Position numbers and translations under genes: made by a program. The notes below the pieces were generated by a model, which was not told the origin of the DNA, did not search any database, and saw only the letters and a program-made list of their open reading frames with translations. Of a stretch of DNA of 64,000 nucleotides, positions 61,359-64,000 are shown one piece after another; the stretch's first letter is position 1, and every line of letters starts with the position of its first letter. This stretch comes from Henricia sp. BOLD:AAB3569 (lineage: Eukaryota; Echinodermata; Asteroidea; Spinulosida; Echinasteridae), in assembly GCA_037783545.1 (NCBI GenBank), contig JBBELK010001005.1, positions 1 to 64,000 on the forward strand, given 5' to 3'.

Positions 61359-62543
61359 GGACAAGTGCGCAATATAGAGTGTTTGGAGCATGCAAAATTT
61401 GAAGTTCGTCGGAGAAATTTTTTGACCTCCAAATTTGCCGACGTTTGGACCACACTTTGACCAAAATCCCGTCCCAAACTGGGCCGTGTCAACGACAGTC
61501 CGAAGGACTGAGCATGCGCACGAGTCAGGAATACACCAAAGAGGTGTGTACAGACAGCCACAGGTTGCGGGAGCATCCAGGAAGCGCCAACCCCTTTTTT
61601 TTCTAAACTCTGAAATTTCTCTGCCATTTCCCGGCGAAAGTCTGTCAATTTTTTAGGACAAGTGCGCAATATAGAGTGTTTGGAGCATGCAAAATTTGAA
61701 GTTCGTCGGAATATTTTTTGACCTCCAAATTTGCCGACGTTTGGACCACACTTTGACCAAAATCCCGTCCCAAACTGGGCCGTGTCAACGACAGTCCGAA
61801 GGACTGAGCATGCGCACGAGTCAGGAATACACCAAAGAGGTGTGTACATACAGCCACAGGTTGCGGGAGCATCCAGGAAGCGCCAACCCCTTTTTTTTCT
61901 AAACTCTGAAATTTCTCTGCCATTTCCCGGCGAAAGTCTGTCAATTTTTTAGGACAAGTGCGCAATATAGAGTGTTTGGAGCATGCAAAATTTGAAGTTC
62001 GTCGGAATATTTGTTGACCTCCAAATTTGCCGACGTTTGGACCACACTTTGACCAAAATCCCGTCCCAAACTGGGCCGTGTCAACGACAGTCCGAAGGAC
62101 TGAGCATGCGCACGAGTCAGGAATACACCAAAGAGGTGTGTACAGACAGCCACAGGTTGCGGGAGCATCCAGGAAGCGCCAACCCCTTTTTTTTCTAAAC
62201 TCTGAAATTTCTCTGCCATTTCCCGGCGAAAGTCTGTCAATTTTTTAGGACAAGTGCGCAATATAGAGTGTTTGGAGCATGCAAAATTTGAAGTTCGTCG
62301 GAATATTTGTTGACCTCCAAATTTGCCGACGTTTGGACCACACTTTGACCAAAATCCCGTCCCAAACTGGGCCGTGTCAACGACAGTCCGAAGGACTGAG
62401 CATGCGCACGAGTCAGGAATACACCAAAGAGGTGTGTACAGACAGCCACAGGTTGCGGGAGCATCCAGGAAGCGCCAACCCCTTTTTTTTCTAAACTCTG
62501 AAATTTCTCTGCCATTTCCCGGCGAAAGTCTGTCAATTTGTTA

Positions 62544-62829
62544 GGACAAGTGCGCAATATAGAGTGTTTGGAACGTGCAAAATTTGAAGTTCGTCGGAAT
62601 ATTTTTTGACCTCCAAATTTGCCGACGTTTGGACCACACTTTGACCAAAATCCCGTCCCAAACTGGGCCGCGTCAACGACAGTCCGAAGGACTGAGCATG
62701 AGCACGTGTCAGGAATACACCAAAGAGGTGTGTACAGACAGCGCCATTTCCCGGCGAAAGTCTGTCAATTTTGTAGGACAAGTGCGCAATATAGAGTGTT
62801 TGGAGCATGCAAAGTCTGTCAATTTTTTA
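62544..62829 (+). repeat. 286-bp variant monomer (64-bp deletion plus 54-bp duplication), copy 2
   Basis: Exact structural match to 61073 at an offset of 1471 bp (54-bp repeats at 62758-62811 and 62812-62865), including ggaacgtgcaaa. The preceding caatttgttagg is shared too, so a multi-monomer block was copied. Confidence 0.9.
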
Positions 62830-64000
62830 GGACAAGTGCGCAATATAGAGTGTTTGGAGCATGCAAAATTTGAAGTTCGTCGGAATATTTTTTGACCTCC
62901 AAATTTGCCGACGTTTGGACCACACTTTGACCAAAATCCCGTCCCAAACTGGGCCGTGTCAACGACAGTCCGAAGGACTGAGCATGCGCACGAGTCAGGA
63001 ATACACCAAAGAGGTGTGTACAGACAGCCACAGGTTGCGGGAGCATCCAGGAAGCGCCAACCCCTTTTTTTTCTAAACTCTGAAATTTCTCTGCCATTTC
63101 CCGGCGAAAGTCTGTCAATTTTTTAGGACAAGTGCGCAATATAGAGTGTTTGGAGCATGCAAAATTTGAAGTTCGTCGGAATATTTTTTGACCTCCAAAT
63201 TTGCCGACGTTTGGACCACACTTTGACCAAAATCCCGTCCCAAACTGGGCCGTGTCAACGACAGTCCGAAGGACTGAGCATGCGCACGAGTCAGGAATAC
63301 ACCAAAGAGGTGTGTACAGACAGCCACAGGTTGCGGGAGCATCCAGGAAGCGCCAACCCCCTTTTTTCTAAACTCTGAAATTTCTCTGCCATTTCCCGGC
63401 GAAAGTCTGTCACTTTTTTAGGACAAGTGCGCAATATAGAGTGTTTGGAGTATGCAAAATTTGAAGTTCGTCGGAATATTTTTTGACCTCCAAATTTGCC
63501 GACGTTTGGACCACACTTTGACCAAAATCCCGTCCCAAACTGGGCCGTGTCAACGACAGTCCGAAGGACTGAGCATGCGCACGAGTCAGGAATACACCAA
63601 AGAGGTGTGTAGAGACAGCCACAGGTTGCGGGAGCATCCAGGAAGCGCCAACCCCTTTTTTTCTAAACTCTGAAATTTCTCTGCCATTTCCCAGCGAAAG
63701 TCTGTCAATTTTTTAGGACAAGTGCGCAATATAGAGTGTTTGGAGCATGCAAAATTTGAAGTTCGTCGGAATATTTTTTGACCTCCAAATTTGCCGACGT
63801 TTGGACCACACTTTGACCAAAATCCCGTCCCAAACTGGGCCGTGTCAACGACAGTCCGAAGGACTGAGCATGCGCACGAGTCAGGAATACACCAAAGAGG
63901 TGTGTACAGACAGCCACAGGTTGCGGGAGCATCCAGGAAGCGCCAACCCCTTTTTTTCTAAACTCTGAAATTTCTCTGCCATTTCCCGGCGAAAGTCTGT

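Larger units (their letters stand above)
1..64000 (+). repeat. Satellite DNA array, ~296-bp monomer, about 210 head-to-tail copies
   Basis: The whole window is one uninterrupted tandem array. Landmarks such as ggacaagtgcgcaatatagag recur every 295-297 bp, always in the same orientation, and the sequence starts and stops inside a monomer. Most neighbouring copies differ by only a few substitutions or by the length of a T tract. No flanking unique DNA is present, so chromosomal position (centromere, pericentromere, subtelomere or interstitial) cannot be decided. Codon-like open frames exist on both strands, but they shift frame from copy to copy and encode the same few peptides everywhere, so I annotate no gene. 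Transcription of the satellite itself cannot be judged from sequence. Confidence 0.98.
48560..64000 (+). repeat. Satellite subfamily C block (~54 monomers, variable length)
   Basis: Diagnostic bases are tagagtgtttgg, cggaatattttttgacc (or atatttgttgacc in a subset) and caggaatacacc. Monomers of 296-297 bp alternate with shorter versions: 284 bp (loss of 11 bp between two CTCTG repeats), 276 bp (44-bp duplication plus 64-bp deletion), 232 bp (64-bp deletion only) and 286 bp (64-bp deletion plus 54-bp duplication). All twelve monomers with the 64-bp deletion also have gagcatgagcacgtgtcagg, replacing gcatgcgcacgagtc. Confidence 0.95.

Noticed and set aside
1..64000. CRISPR array
   Set aside because: The repeat unit is ~296 bp with no unique spacers between short repeats; every base belongs to the repeat.
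1..64000. Ribosomal intergenic spacer or telomeric repeat
   Set aside because: No rRNA sequence is seen, no short telomeric motif array is present, and the unit is uniform for 64 kb.
1..64000. Satellite carried as the internal repeat of a Helitron or other DNA transposon
   Set aside because: No transposon ends, Rep/helicase or transposase sequence and no array terminus occur in the window. It remains possible outside it, but nothing here supports it.

Overview
The window is a piece of a eukaryotic satellite DNA array. From the first to the last base it consists of head-to-tail copies of one monomer of about 296 bp, roughly 210 copies by my hand count, all in the same orientation. The array is cut mid-monomer at both ends, so it is longer than 64 kb. 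I see no real protein-coding gene, rRNA, tRNA gene, CRISPR array or bacterial-type element. The open frames on both strands are by-products of tandem repetition. An animal genome is implied by a tRNA-derived SINE with A and B boxes and target-site duplications, and by a GCGCTATATAAG + (TTA)n retroelement tail near the start. By hand count the monomer is about 48% GC with 16 CpG (observed/expected about 0.93). Lack of CpG depletion fits an invertebrate or a very young, homogenised array better than a heavily methylated vertebrate genome. The species cannot be named from the sequence alone.

Layout. (1) About 1-1980: subfamily A, the most divergent, with one internally deleted monomer and one short retroelement tail. 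(2) About 2000-48,500: subfamily B, the bulk of the array, organised in overlapping higher-order repeats: a tetramer of about 1.19 kb at 2.9-10.9 kb, a 1184-bp tetramer at 11.5-13.8 kb, a 1745-bp hexamer at 24.7-28.2 kb, and a 3817-bp block present at 18.5 and 26.8 kb. Between 36.9 and 46.1 kb six monomers carry the same SINE at the same base with the same 12-bp target-site duplication. (3) About 48,560-64,000: subfamily C, with its own diagnostic bases and several length variants (276, 284, 232 and 286 bp) made by one 44-bp internal duplication, one 64-bp deletion, one 11-bp deletion and one 54-bp duplication.

There is no gene cooperation to describe. The biology is that of concerted evolution: unequal exchange and conversion have spread single mutations, deletions and one SINE insertion through blocks of monomers, leaving a readable history. 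The most informative points are the single SINE insertion amplified to six copies together with two empty-site relatives, a rearrangement hotspot at one spot in the monomer (the ccaaaatcccgtccc segment), two conserved hairpins per monomer (one a C-GAA-G triloop), and a partial CENP-B-box-like motif. Homopolymer-length indels are concentrated in the first 11 kb, which may be assembly error or a real array edge.
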